A stretch of DNA of 64,000 nt. Origin: Oscillatoria sp. FACHB-1406 (GTDB lineage: Bacteria; Cyanobacteriota; Cyanobacteriia; Cyanobacteriales; Spirulinaceae). Position numbers and translations under genes: made by a program. The DNA lies in NCBI RefSeq assembly GCF_014698145.1, contig NZ_JACJSM010000023.1, positions 33,163 to 97,162 on the forward strand, read 5' to 3'. Under the pieces are notes generated by a model. The model was not told where the DNA came from. It did no database searches and was given only the letters and a program-made list of their open reading frames with translations. Below are positions 28,917 through 37,395 of this stretch, piece after piece. Every line of letters begins with the position of its first letter. Position 1 is the first letter of the stretch.

Positions 28917-29858
28917 TTAGGCAACAGATATATTCTGTGCCAACGCTAACAAGTCTCCCAGGGAACCCTTAAAGCGGTTTTTATCGACATTACCCTTTAC
29001 CCCAGCTATCGAACCAACTTCTGTATACTGCCAAATCGTGTAGCCCTTTCCACCCCAATTATCTCCAGGAACGCTAGGTCTCGATCTTGGGGTATAGTGA
29101 GCGATCCACAGAGGATAATCGGCAAACTCTTGGGTATCCTTCATATACTCGCTCCAAAAGGAAGGTCCCGTGTAAATAATCGGTTTTTCTTTTGTTGCTG
29201 CTTCCACTTGCTTTAACCAATTTTTGACACGAGCGATACGTTGCTCGAAATCTAATTCTTTCCAAGCACGTCCGACGTTTTCCGGCCAGGGTTCCAAGTC
29301 TAAAACCGGAGGTAAATCGCCTGGTTCGAGAACATCTTGAACCACAGAAAGAAAATTCTTAACTTGCTCTTCTGCCGCCTTCTGAGGTCTGAAGAAATGG
29401 TAAGCACCGCGAAGAATTCCGGCTGATTTCATCCCCGCCCAGTTGGTTGAAAAAGTGTCATCTTTCCAAGTCCCGCCTTCTGTTGCTTTTGCAAAGGCAA
29501 AGTCAACACCAGCAGCTTTAACTCGATGCCAATCAATCGGAGGATTGTAGTTGGAAACATCAATTCCTAAAAGTCTCGCGTCTGCATCTTTTTCAATTAA
29601 AAATATATCGAGAGCGTCGGCAGTAAGTTGACGACCGGCAGCATCAAAACCTTTGGCAACAATTCGTCTTTTACCGCCTCGTATAAATGGATAGTGGATA
29701 GCCCACTTTCCATCCACAACCGGGACTTTTCCCAATAAATATTGCTCGGCAAAAAGCTCGATTATGGCAATTGAGTTTTCAGCAGTTCCTTGAAAGTTAA
29801 TGGTATCGCCAAGGGTCAATTGAGTGAGGTTCGCAGGATTGGTAATTTTGACTGACAT
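28917..29858 (-). CDS. GH25 lysozyme/muramidase with N-terminal Ig-like domain
   Basis: A 313-residue peptidoglycan hydrolase. Residues 1-90 resemble a small beta-sandwich adhesion domain (ITNPANLTQLTLGDTINFQG). The GH25 barrel follows: LLGIDVSNYNPPIDW, FAFAKATEGG, GAYHFFRP, the catalytic acidic stretch PVLDLEPW, and IWQYTEVGSIAGVKGNVD. No signal peptide. A GGAG site precedes the ATG. It is third from the 5' end... of the cassette, after the peptidoglycan-binding protein, 42 bases downstream of it. GH25 enzymes cut the MurNAc-GlcNAc bond, complementary to the amidase nearby. Confidence 0.92.
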   Translation of the reverse strand: MSVKITNPANLTQLTLGDTINFQGTAENSIAIIELFAEQYLLGKVPVVDGKWAIHYPFIRGGKRRIVAKGFDAAGRQLTADALDIFLIEKDADARLLGIDVSNYNPPIDWHRVKAAGVDFAFAKATEGGTWKDDTFSTNWAGMKSAGILRGAYHFFRPQKAAEEQVKNFLSVVQDVLEPGDLPPVLDLEPWPENVGRAWKELDFEQRIARVKNWLKQVEAATKEKPIIYTGPSFWSEYMKDTQEFADYPLWIAHYTPRSRPSVPGDNWGGKGYTIWQYTEVGSIAGVKGNVDKNRFKGSLGDLLALAQNISVA

Positions 29859-29900
29859 TTTGAGGCTCCGTAAATGGGTAAAGTTTTAGGAAGTCACTAA

Positions 29901-30836
29901 CTAGATAACCGGGAAGTTTTTAACGAGATCGTCACCTGCGATAATGGTAGTTTCATAGGTGTAGTTCGCATTTAGTTTGTAGCGGCGGTCTTTCATGATA
30001 ATATCCATGAAATCTTCATGTCCTTCTGCGGTACGTCCAACGAAACAACCTGCAGCCCAACGACCAATATCGTGACGGACTGCACCGTTAGCGTGATGTT
30101 GATTAATACCAAACAGTCCGGTATCGAGTTTGTCGCCCGTGCGGAAACCATCTTTGTTAAAATCGCGGTGAACGGTGACAGGTTTGGTTTGAACTAAAGC
30201 TTTACCTTGATTCGTATGACGAGTAATATGAGCGCCGACTTGCCAAGCTTTGTACTGACCAAATTTAATCCGAGCCGCACCATTTGGGTTCATTGGATTG
30301 ACAGTCCAAAATCTTCCGGGTTCGGTAGTTGCTTCCCAATTTCCTACAATTTTCGGAGTTCCATTCACAATTTCAATTACCATGCGACGGTCGTTAAAAT
30401 GATTGGGAGTATCTGTATTTTCGGTTCCGTCGGCATTCATTCCTTCAACGTAAACAATGTTAAATTCGCCCGGTTTCACAGAAATACTGTAATCTTTCGT
30501 CAACATATATTTGATAATGCGACCCGCTAGGTCGTTACCCGGTCTGAGCTTAGAAACGATAAACTCTTCCAACTCTTTTGGATCGGTTTCAATAAGCTTC
30601 TTGGAAGTTTCAAAGTCTAAGATGCCAACGTTAGAGCAATTAGTATAACCTTGAAATTCCTTGAACGCCTCGGTTGTAATCGGCCCAAACTTTCCGTCTA
30701 CGGGAGGGTCTAACAGCTTGAGCCAAATCAAAACTTTCTGAATATCAGTCGTTAGCTCTTCATCGGCGGCAATTTCGAGCATCGTGTATTGCTTTCCGGA
30801 AGTTCTAGCAAGTTCGTAAAATTCTGGAAGGTACAT
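29901..30836 (-). CDS. Peptidoglycan-binding protein with putative H/C catalytic domain
   Basis: A 311-residue protein and the first gene of the minus-strand cassette. Residues 25-75 form a PG_binding_1-like module (DPPVDGKFGPITTEAFKEFQ). The C-terminal domain has GINQHHANG followed by IGRWAAGCFVG, a His...Gly-Cys arrangement reminiscent of L,D-transpeptidase-like (YkuD) or phage lysis proteins. I cannot assign the family with certainty. No signal peptide is present. A divergent, partly palindromic promoter region separates it from the NB-ARC gene. Role is inferred to be peptidoglycan cleavage or remodelling. Confidence 0.7.
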   Translation of the reverse strand: MYLPEFYELARTSGKQYTMLEIAADEELTTDIQKVLIWLKLLDPPVDGKFGPITTEAFKEFQGYTNCSNVGILDFETSKKLIETDPKELEEFIVSKLRPGNDLAGRIIKYMLTKDYSISVKPGEFNIVYVEGMNADGTENTDTPNHFNDRRMVIEIVNGTPKIVGNWEATTEPGRFWTVNPMNPNGAARIKFGQYKAWQVGAHITRHTNQGKALVQTKPVTVHRDFNKDGFRTGDKLDTGLFGINQHHANGAVRHDIGRWAAGCFVGRTAEGHEDFMDIIMKDRRYKLNANYTYETTIIAGDDLVKNFPVI

Positions 30837-31235
30837 AGTGAAAATTATGTTTGATTGCGTTGTAAACTCAGGATGTTTGTCCTGTTTCTACTGATGTCTC
30901 TCACGATAACAATTGCCCCCCAGACCTGACAGTCGGTAAAAGTCAGGAAAAAGTCACCTGACTTGTCAGTTACAGTTTGTGAACTTTCCGGATGCGGCAA
31001 AAAAAGCTTGTATGAAGAATCCCCGCTTTTTCAAAAGCCTCGGTGGGAGAATTTCTTTATTAAAAAAGTACCCGAAATTCTATTGACAATCGATAGGAAG
31101 AGTGACAAGCTGATGAATGCGATTGGCGGAGATAAATTTGATTGCGCGATCGCACCAGAATTTAACAAAACTCAAAATCGGGGTGTGCATTCAGTAGAGA
31201 CCTGAAATAATTCCACAAAAGAAAAACGTTGTACT
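30837..31235. promoter_or_regulatory. Divergent intergenic region with nested inverted repeat
   Basis: About 400 bases between the hydrolase cassette and the NB-ARC gene. At 30924-30970 two inverted repeats are nested: AAGTCAGG (30940-30947) with CCTGACTT (30957-30964), and CTGACA (30926-30931) with TGTCAG (30964-30969). This looks like an operator or a structured leader. An open frame at 30963-31205 starts at TTG without a ribosome site and is not called as a gene. Confidence 0.5.
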
Positions 31236-32120
31236 ATGACTGTTGACGAAGCATTAATACTTATTAAAAAGGCTGGAGGCGATCGCTACTTTAATACCGT
31301 TCGAGAGATCGTCTTTCGGCAGTCCTGGCAGGGAGAATCTTACGGGAAAATCGCTCGTGACTATGACTACAACGAAGGCTACGTGAAGGATACGGGCTAT
31401 CGTTTGTGGAGTTTCCTCTCGGAGATTTTCGGCGAAAAAGTGACGAAAAATAACCTGCATTTGGTGCTGAAGCGCTACCAACAACAACAGCAAAATCTGG
31501 CCCGTCTCGCAGCAACGACGGCGTTACCCCACGGGCGCGAAAATGCAATTGCACCCATCGCGCACAATCTCCCCGTGCGCCACTGTACGGCATTTCAAGA
31601 GCGAAACTCGGAGTTATCGCAACTATCGGAATGGTTGGGAGACTATTGCACCTATCCTTGGATGGGGATTGAGGGCGTTGCGGGGGCTGGGAAAACGACT
31701 TTGGCACTAGAACTCGCTTATCGCTGCTTGGGGGCTGCTGTGCCGCCGGTGGAGGCAATCGCGTTTGTATCCGCCCAAAGCCATTATCGCACGCCCCACG
31801 GTGCGATCGCGCGTCTGAAACCCGATCGCACTTTAGCCGATATCCTCCGCGCGCTCGCGCAAACGCTCAACCTTACCCAATTATCCGCCGCCGATTTCGA
31901 GACACTCTACGACGGAGTAAAAACCCACTTGCGACAGCATCGCACCTTATTAATCCTCGATCGCTGGGAATCCTTCACCGAACCCGAGCAAATTCTAGCA
32001 TTCTTATACGATTTGCCTCTCACCGTAAAAGCGATCGTCACCAGTCGCCAACCCTTACTCTCTGTAAAACTTTCCCTCTCACTCCTACCCTATACCCAAA
32101 TTCTTCCCCTCGTCGTTTGA
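31236..32120 (+). CDS. vMAP-type HTH plus NB-ARC ATPase, short form
   Basis: A 294-residue STAND-type protein. Residues 1-85 match the cyanobacterial N-terminal HTH found on vWA-MoxR-associated proteins (FRQSWQGESYGKIARDYDY, LWSFLSEIFGEKVTKNN). The NB-ARC core follows: Walker A GVAGAGKTTLALELA, Walker B TLLILDRWES and the sensor VTSRQP. The chain ends soon after, with no winged helix and no WD40, TPR or other C-terminal repeats. It is therefore a truncated or minimal version; downstream sequence shows no continuation. Family members are implicated in biological conflict systems; any role here is inferred. Confidence 0.8.
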   Translation: MTVDEALILIKKAGGDRYFNTVREIVFRQSWQGESYGKIARDYDYNEGYVKDTGYRLWSFLSEIFGEKVTKNNLHLVLKRYQQQQQNLARLAATTALPHGRENAIAPIAHNLPVRHCTAFQERNSELSQLSEWLGDYCTYPWMGIEGVAGAGKTTLALELAYRCLGAAVPPVEAIAFVSAQSHYRTPHGAIARLKPDRTLADILRALAQTLNLTQLSAADFETLYDGVKTHLRQHRTLLILDRWESFTEPEQILAFLYDLPLTVKAIVTSRQPLLSVKLSLSLLPYTQILPLVV

Positions 32121-32271
32121 TTAAAACATTAGTTTTATTAACCTCCTTAAACGCAAGCTTTCCCTCAATCCTTTACACGCCAACTTAAGCGACTCCTTCC
32201 AATTATTTAAATCCTATAGAATTTCTTGCTATGGTAAAGTAGACCCAGACAATCTTACCTTTACCGGGGGC

Positions 32272-33729
32272 ATGAGAAAGAACCAAATATTAAACCCGCT
32301 CGGACATCGACATTCGCTTTTCTTAAGCCTTATTTTACCCATTAACATCTTCTGGCTCATCCTGTTTTTCTTAGGCTATCCTCTCCCTCATATTGACGAC
32401 TTAGCATTCACGGGCGCTGCTGTCAATCTCGCTCGGAATGGCGACTATTTTAACCCTCTCTTAGCCGTCTGGAACGAACGCCTCTTAGAACGTTTCTACA
32501 TCCAACCTCCCTTCTCTCAATATACTCTTGCTGCTTGGTTATGGCTTTTCGGCGTTAGCACCCGCAGCTTCTTACTATTTCAGTGCCTTTGTTATAATAT
32601 CTTCTCTATTTTTACGGCTCTAATCTTTAGAAAGTACGGCTTTTCGAAAATCGCAACCGCTTTCACGATCGTCTGCTTTGCGTTTTGGATGTTAAATGTG
32701 GGTTTGCGCTGCGAGGCGCTGGGAATGGCTTTTTTAGCCGTGGGGGTTTGGAGTTTAACAAAAGATACGCCGCTGCGATATTTTTGGGGCTTTTTCTTCT
32801 TAGGCGCATCAATTTTAACGACTCCAATATCCCTCGCTTATGCGGTTCCTTTTGGGTTGGCGATCGCGAAAGTTAACTGGGACTCGGCTGCCTCGATAAA
32901 TCGCAGCTATTTGCAGCAGAGAATCGGAGCTTGGCTCGCTGCATTTTCATTAAACTCGCTCCTATTTTTAGTCTGTATTAAGTTCCAGTTAAGTCTCTTT
33001 ATTCAAGATATGGCTTGGCACTCAAGCTTTAGGCGCGCCCCCTTTCAGCAAGCCTTCGCCGAGATTTTATTCCTCATGCAGCACGGTTATGGAGAACTGA
33101 TTTATAGCTCGCTCTTTCTTTGTCATTTTTGCCTGTGCCTGGTTGTTTTAGTTCGTCGTAAAAAATTTTCCAAAAAACTGGTTGCGATTGTCATTCTAAT
33201 GAATCTTGGTATTGCTTTAAACTTTTTTATCTATTTCCGAGCGATTACAGGAGCAATCAGTTTTTTCAGTTGGGTTTGTATTACTCTGATTTTAGATGAA
33301 ATCACTTATAAGCATTCTCCCTTTCGCCTTTTAGTTACCTCCCTTGTAACAATTGTTTTTTTTCTGAATCAAAGTTTGACTATTGTCACCTTAGCTGGAA
33401 TCCATCAAGAACCGCAATCTAGCTATCAAGAAATTAGCAATTATGTGCGATCGCATCCTAACCAAAACTATGCAATTGATTCTATCGCCGCTCGATTTGT
33501 TTTCGATTATCATTTGCCGCCCCGATCCATAGATTGGAGCTTCTCGAATCGTGCGCCCCTATTCTGGCCGACATCGCTGTCGCAAAAACCTCCCAATAGA
33601 ACCTGGATAATTTCCTCTTTTAGCACGACTTTCATGCCAGAAACGCCGGATATTCCTAAAATTAAGTTGTTAGGACGAACGTTTAACACTCTTTCCAGTC
33701 ATCCCTATCACGTTATGATTATCGAGTAA
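32272..33729 (+). CDS. GT-C-like membrane glycosyltransferase, copy 1
   Basis: A 485-residue protein with about ten membrane helices. The first extracytoplasmic loop carries PHIDDLAF, the acidic pair used by GT-C (GT39/ArnT/PMT-type) transferases that take sugars from polyprenyl carriers. A soluble C-terminal tail contains SHPNQNYAIDSIAARFV. It is a full-length tandem paralogue of the next gene. Separation is 24 bases, so they form an operon. The sugar and acceptor are unknown; surface glycan or glycoprotein modification is the family expectation. Confidence 0.78.
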   Translation: MRKNQILNPLGHRHSLFLSLILPINIFWLILFFLGYPLPHIDDLAFTGAAVNLARNGDYFNPLLAVWNERLLERFYIQPPFSQYTLAAWLWLFGVSTRSFLLFQCLCYNIFSIFTALIFRKYGFSKIATAFTIVCFAFWMLNVGLRCEALGMAFLAVGVWSLTKDTPLRYFWGFFFLGASILTTPISLAYAVPFGLAIAKVNWDSAASINRSYLQQRIGAWLAAFSLNSLLFLVCIKFQLSLFIQDMAWHSSFRRAPFQQAFAEILFLMQHGYGELIYSSLFLCHFCLCLVVLVRRKKFSKKLVAIVILMNLGIALNFFIYFRAITGAISFFSWVCITLILDEITYKHSPFRLLVTSLVTIVFFLNQSLTIVTLAGIHQEPQSSYQEISNYVRSHPNQNYAIDSIAARFVFDYHLPPRSIDWSFSNRAPLFWPTSLSQKPPNRTWIISSFSTTFMPETPDIPKIKLLGRTFNTLSSHPYHVMIIE

Positions 33730-33753
33730 CGAAGAAATTTGAATTCGGCGGAT

Positions 33754-35211
33754 ATGAAAAGCAACAAAATCCTTAACTTAATCGGGCAGCGCTATCCACT
33801 TTTCTTAAGCCTTATTTTACCCATTGTCATCTTTTGGCTGATTCTGTTTTTCTTAGGCTATCCTCCTCCCTACGGGGACGATTTAGCATTTATCGGTGCT
33901 GCTATCAATCTCGCTCGGAATGGCGACTATTTTAACCCTCTCTTAGCCGCTTGGGACGAACGCCTCTTAGAACGTTTCTACATCCAACCTCCCTTCTCTC
34001 AATATACTCTTGCTGCTTGGTTATGGCTTTTCGGCGTTAGCACCCGCAGCTTCTTACTATTTCAGTGCCTTTGTTATAATATCTTCTCTATTTTTACGGC
34101 TTTAATCTTTAGGAAGTACGGCTTTTCGAGAATCGCAACCGCTTTCACGATTGTCTGCTTTGCGTTTTGGATGTTAAATGTGGGTTTGCGCTGCGAGGCG
34201 CTGGGAATGGCTTTTTTAGCCGTGGGGGTTTGGAGTTTAACAAAAGATACGCCGCTGCGATATTTTTGGGGCTTTTTCTTCTTAGGTGCATCAATTTTAA
34301 CGACTCCAATATCCCTCGCTTATGCGGTTCCTTTTGGGTTGGCGATCGCGAAAGTTAACTGGGATTCGGCTGGCTCAATAAATCGCAGCTATTTGCAGCA
34401 GAGAATCGGGGCTTGGCTCGCTGCATTTTCATTAAACTCGCTCCTATTTTTGGTCTGCATCCATTTTCAGCTAAGTCTCTTTATTCAAGATATGGCTTGG
34501 CACTCGAGCTTTCGCAAAACTGGTCTAGCAGGAACGATATCAGAACTTTCATTTTTAATACAGCATGGCTATGGAGAAATTATTTATGGATCGCTGTTCG
34601 GTCTTTATTTCTGTCTTTGTTTCTGGGTTTTGATTCAACGCAAAAAAGTTGAAAAAAAGTTGATAACTATTGTCATCTTTTTTACATTCAGTCTAGTTTT
34701 AAATTTTCTTCTTTACGGTCGGGCAGTTGCAAGTTATTTCATCTTTTTTGGCTGGGCTGCAATTGCTTTAATACTAGACGAGATAGCCTCAAAATACGTT
34801 CGCTATCGTTTTTTAATTGCCCCGATCGTCGCGATCGCGTTCTGTCTCAATCAGAGCCTAAACCTTATTACTTTAGCTGGAACGCAGCGGGAACCTCAAT
34901 CCAGCTATCAAGAGATTAGAGATTACGTGCGATCGCATCCTAACCGAAGCTATGCGATTGATTATATAGCTGCTCGATTTGTTTTCGATTATAAGTTGCC
35001 ACCCGGATCGATAGATTGGAATTTCTCGAATCGCGCGCCTTTGTTCTGGCCGACATCGCTGTCGCAAAAACCTCCCAATATGACTTGGCTGATCTCTTCC
35101 GCTCGTGCGACTGAGTTTCCCGGAATGCCTGATGTTCCTAAAGTTCGGTTGTTGGGACGAACTTTTAGCAGTATTCCCAGTCGTCCTTATCAAGTGACTG
35201 TTATCGAGTGA
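33754..35211 (+). CDS. GT-C-like membrane glycosyltransferase, copy 2
   Basis: A 485-residue paralogue of the preceding gene with the same topology and the acidic pair in YGDDLAF. I place the start at the ATG at 33754, which aligns exactly with the first copy (MKSNKILNLIGQRYPLFL); a TTG five codons upstream is in frame. Roughly 550 bases in the first half are nearly identical between the copies, the middle third is strongly diverged, and the C-terminal quarter is again close. That mosaic suggests gene conversion. Substrate unknown. Confidence 0.78.
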   Translation: MKSNKILNLIGQRYPLFLSLILPIVIFWLILFFLGYPPPYGDDLAFIGAAINLARNGDYFNPLLAAWDERLLERFYIQPPFSQYTLAAWLWLFGVSTRSFLLFQCLCYNIFSIFTALIFRKYGFSRIATAFTIVCFAFWMLNVGLRCEALGMAFLAVGVWSLTKDTPLRYFWGFFFLGASILTTPISLAYAVPFGLAIAKVNWDSAGSINRSYLQQRIGAWLAAFSLNSLLFLVCIHFQLSLFIQDMAWHSSFRKTGLAGTISELSFLIQHGYGEIIYGSLFGLYFCLCFWVLIQRKKVEKKLITIVIFFTFSLVLNFLLYGRAVASYFIFFGWAAIALILDEIASKYVRYRFLIAPIVAIAFCLNQSLNLITLAGTQREPQSSYQEIRDYVRSHPNRSYAIDYIAARFVFDYKLPPGSIDWNFSNRAPLFWPTSLSQKPPNMTWLISSARATEFPGMPDVPKVRLLGRTFSSIPSRPYQVTVIE

Positions 35212-35272
35212 AGAAAAAATTGGGATTGCAACGGTTGACTTGGAATGCAAGTTCTCAATCGATCCTTTGCAT

Positions 35273-35388
35273 TGATAGCCCTGATTTCAGGTTGGTAGAC
35301 GCTACCCATATTACGCAATATCTGTAGTAGGGACGTTGTATACAACGTCCCTACAAGTTATTTCTTTTTTGCTTATTTCAGTGTCATT
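35273..35388. mobile_element. Second MITE-like copy (diverged) with palindromic core
   Basis: Homologue of the element at 16629-16741. The right end CTTATTTCAGTGTCATT and the core AGGGACGTTGTATACAACGT are clear; the left end (ATAGCCCTGATTTCAGG) has drifted. It occupies most of the gap between the second GT-C gene and the PPC gene and holds no gene. Confidence 0.6.
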
Positions 35389-35466
35389 CAACCTTTGCAC
35401 GATGACTTAAAAAAGGGGATAGAGGGTAGTTGTACTCTCTCCTCTTTTATCTTTGCAATCGTGCGA

Positions 35467-35910
35467 CTAAATAGGTCGCAAGCGCGTAACTTTGAGCTTA
35501 AACTTGCCGCTGCCGGTTTCCCCAAATGCTCGCACGCGAATGATATAATCTCCGGTTTCGGTAATGCGAGCGAAAAGCAGGGAATTGGTCGAACCGTCCG
35601 GGCCGTCGTCGTTTTCGGCAACGGTAGAACCATCCGAGGCGATCAGTTTGACAATGGCATCGAATTCTTCCGAAGTGAGGTCGATCGCGACTTGATCGTT
35701 GCTTTCGAGTTTAACCTTATAATCTCGGGCAAACCCACCTTCTCCCGTCGGAATATCTTTATCGGTGAGAGTATCGGAAATTTCATTGCCAGCAGGTACG
35801 CTAGAAGGATTGTAGAGTTGAGCGGCGCTCGGTGCGGCATCAATTCCCGCGCATAGTACCGCACCAATAAACCAAGCAAACGAGCAACGACGAGCAAAAG
35901 AGTGGGTCAT
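35467..35910 (-). CDS. Secreted PPC-domain protein
   Basis: A 147-residue exported protein. I start it at the ATG at 35910 because this gives a proper signal peptide (MTHSFARRCSFAWFIGAVLC, cleavage near APSAAQ); the frame is open 39 codons further up into the vWA gene. The rest is a single pre-peptidase C-terminal (PPC) beta-sandwich domain: DYKVKLESNDQVAIDL, ENDDGPDGSTNSLLF and TGDYIIRVRAFG. PPC domains usually accompany secreted peptidases; here it stands alone. Function unknown. Confidence 0.82.
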   Translation of the reverse strand: MTHSFARRCSFAWFIGAVLCAGIDAAPSAAQLYNPSSVPAGNEISDTLTDKDIPTGEGGFARDYKVKLESNDQVAIDLTSEEFDAIVKLIASDGSTVAENDDGPDGSTNSLLFARITETGDYIIRVRAFGETGSGKFKLKVTRLRPI

Positions 35911-36005
35911 ACGGAAATGTGACGCAATTGCATAGCTTAACCCGTTTATTATGTCGCAAATTCCGAGATTCGCAAATCTAGCGCGCCGACAACGACGGAT
36001 GGCGT

Positions 36006-36629
36006 TCAATCGACGATCGCATTCCACAAAACTTCCTTCAGCGACATCCCTGCCATCTCCTGAATCGTCACGGTATCGACGATATCGAACTTCGCCCCCG
36101 CCCGCGCTAACTCGTCGTCGAGCATTTTCAAAAAGCGCGTTGCTTGGGGATCGTCGCCTGCTTGAATGAAGGAAATAGCTAATTCTTCCTCGCGATCGAT
36201 GCGTTGGGAAGCATCGACAATGGCGCGAATAACCCCGCCGCGATCGTCGGGTTCTCCGTCGGTAATCACCAGGAACGTTTCGCCGTTCGCTTTGGCTTCG
36301 CCTCTATCTTTGCGCTCGAAGTAATGGAAGAGGGCATCTTGCAAAACTCCGGCGAGATCGCTGCGCCCGCCCGGAATATTTTCAGCAAAAATTTGCTGGA
36401 CTTTATCAGCAGTAACGTAATTGTAGCGTTTGTACCGACCGGAAAAGACATACACCGTCAGACCGTCGGGGTCTAATTCTTCGCACTTGTGAGCGAGGGC
36501 GAGGGTAGACTCCTGAATCAGTTGCCAGCGACTTTTACCGCTCGGCATTGTCCGCGCGGCCATGCTACTGCTTTTATCAACGATCAGCGTATAGTCGCGG
36601 TTGCTCAGCATTTCGAGAGTCACCCTCAT
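36006..36629 (-). CDS. Stand-alone vWA domain protein, paralogue of 3027-3647
   Basis: A 207-residue vWA protein colinear with the gene at 3027-3647 over its whole length, including DKSSSM (MIDAS DxSxS), GRSDLAGVLQDAL, ITDGEPDDR and the C-terminal MAGMSLKEVLWNAIVD. No signal peptide. It follows ndhN by eight bases on the same strand, so it is probably cotranscribed with it. The MIDAS residues are intact. Role unknown; metal-dependent protein binding is the family expectation. Confidence 0.87.
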   Translation of the reverse strand: MRVTLEMLSNRDYTLIVDKSSSMAARTMPSGKSRWQLIQESTLALAHKCEELDPDGLTVYVFSGRYKRYNYVTADKVQQIFAENIPGGRSDLAGVLQDALFHYFERKDRGEAKANGETFLVITDGEPDDRGGVIRAIVDASQRIDREEELAISFIQAGDDPQATRFLKMLDDELARAGAKFDIVDTVTIQEMAGMSLKEVLWNAIVD

Positions 36630-36637
36630 TTAACAGT

Positions 36638-37114
36638 TCAAGCAGCCATTAGAGTATTTTGCAGGGGCTGCCAGCGGAAGTAGCGTTCTCCTCCCATTTC
36701 GAGGACAACCTTGATTCTCGGTTCGAGTTTGTGCAAGTTGGTTAAATATTCCCGTTCTTGGCGCGAAAGAATATGTCCCTCGATAATCCACAAGACTAAC
36801 CCTTTCGATTTTGGAGGAAGGGTGGCGAGATGGGAGGTGGCGATTCCCGGCACGTAGTAGCGGGTTCCAACCATCGCTTCTTGACCGATATTTTTCTTGC
36901 CTAAGTGGGGGGGACGAACGCCGTGAATGCCGGTGAGATAAGCAGCTAAGTCGCCTAATCCACGCGCCCCGAGCGAGAGGGTGACATAGCCTGCCGCTCG
37001 CAAGCGCCGTTGATAGCGCCCTTCAAATCCCCCTTCTAAGGGCATATAAGTAGCAAGCGCGCCCGACTGTTCGAGATCGCGGATAAAGGTTTTGCCCGTT
37101 GTCAGCAGTGCCAT
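36638..37114 (-). CDS. ndhN: NAD(P)H-quinone oxidoreductase subunit N (NdhN)
   Basis: A 158-residue peripheral subunit of the cyanobacterial NDH-1 complex, which drives respiration and cyclic electron flow around photosystem I at the thylakoid. The sequence matches NdhN throughout: MALLTTGKTFIRDLEQSGAL, GRYQRRLRAAGYVTLSL, GVRPPHLGKKNIG and PPKSKGLVLWIIEG. Length is normal. A vWA gene follows eight bases downstream. Other ndh subunits are not in this window, as is usual for scattered ndh genes. Confidence 0.96.
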   Translation of the reverse strand: MALLTTGKTFIRDLEQSGALATYMPLEGGFEGRYQRRLRAAGYVTLSLGARGLGDLAAYLTGIHGVRPPHLGKKNIGQEAMVGTRYYVPGIATSHLATLPPKSKGLVLWIIEGHILSRQEREYLTNLHKLEPRIKVVLEMGGERYFRWQPLQNTLMAA

Positions 37115-37395
37115 ATCTTAATTTGGGTTTTTGAATGCTGTTTAGCAGTTCATTATATCCCCAATCTGAAGCCCTTTCTAGGCGCTGGCTCGATTCGCGC
37201 GATCGCTAGAGCTAGATCTATGGATCTCTTCAAAAAAATATCTAAGCTATTTCGGCTCGGAATAACTTGGCGATTTGCCTCGGGTGGCAAGCCCAAACCC
37301 GAGCCTTTCTTGGGAACCAAATTTCGATGGAACGTTCTAGAGTTATAGGAGAAGTTTTGCAAACATTATTGAAGTTTGTTTGAGGAGAGACAGGA

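Noticed and set aside
23882..30836. Prophage interpretation of the hydrolase cassette
   Set aside because: No integrase, terminase, capsid, tail or att sites seen in or around it; so I call it a cassette, not a prophage.
30963..31205. 80-residue open frame with KPRWENFF
   Set aside because: It starts at TTG without a ribosome site and lies over the inverted repeats of the divergent promoter. No family recognised; may be a gene remnant.
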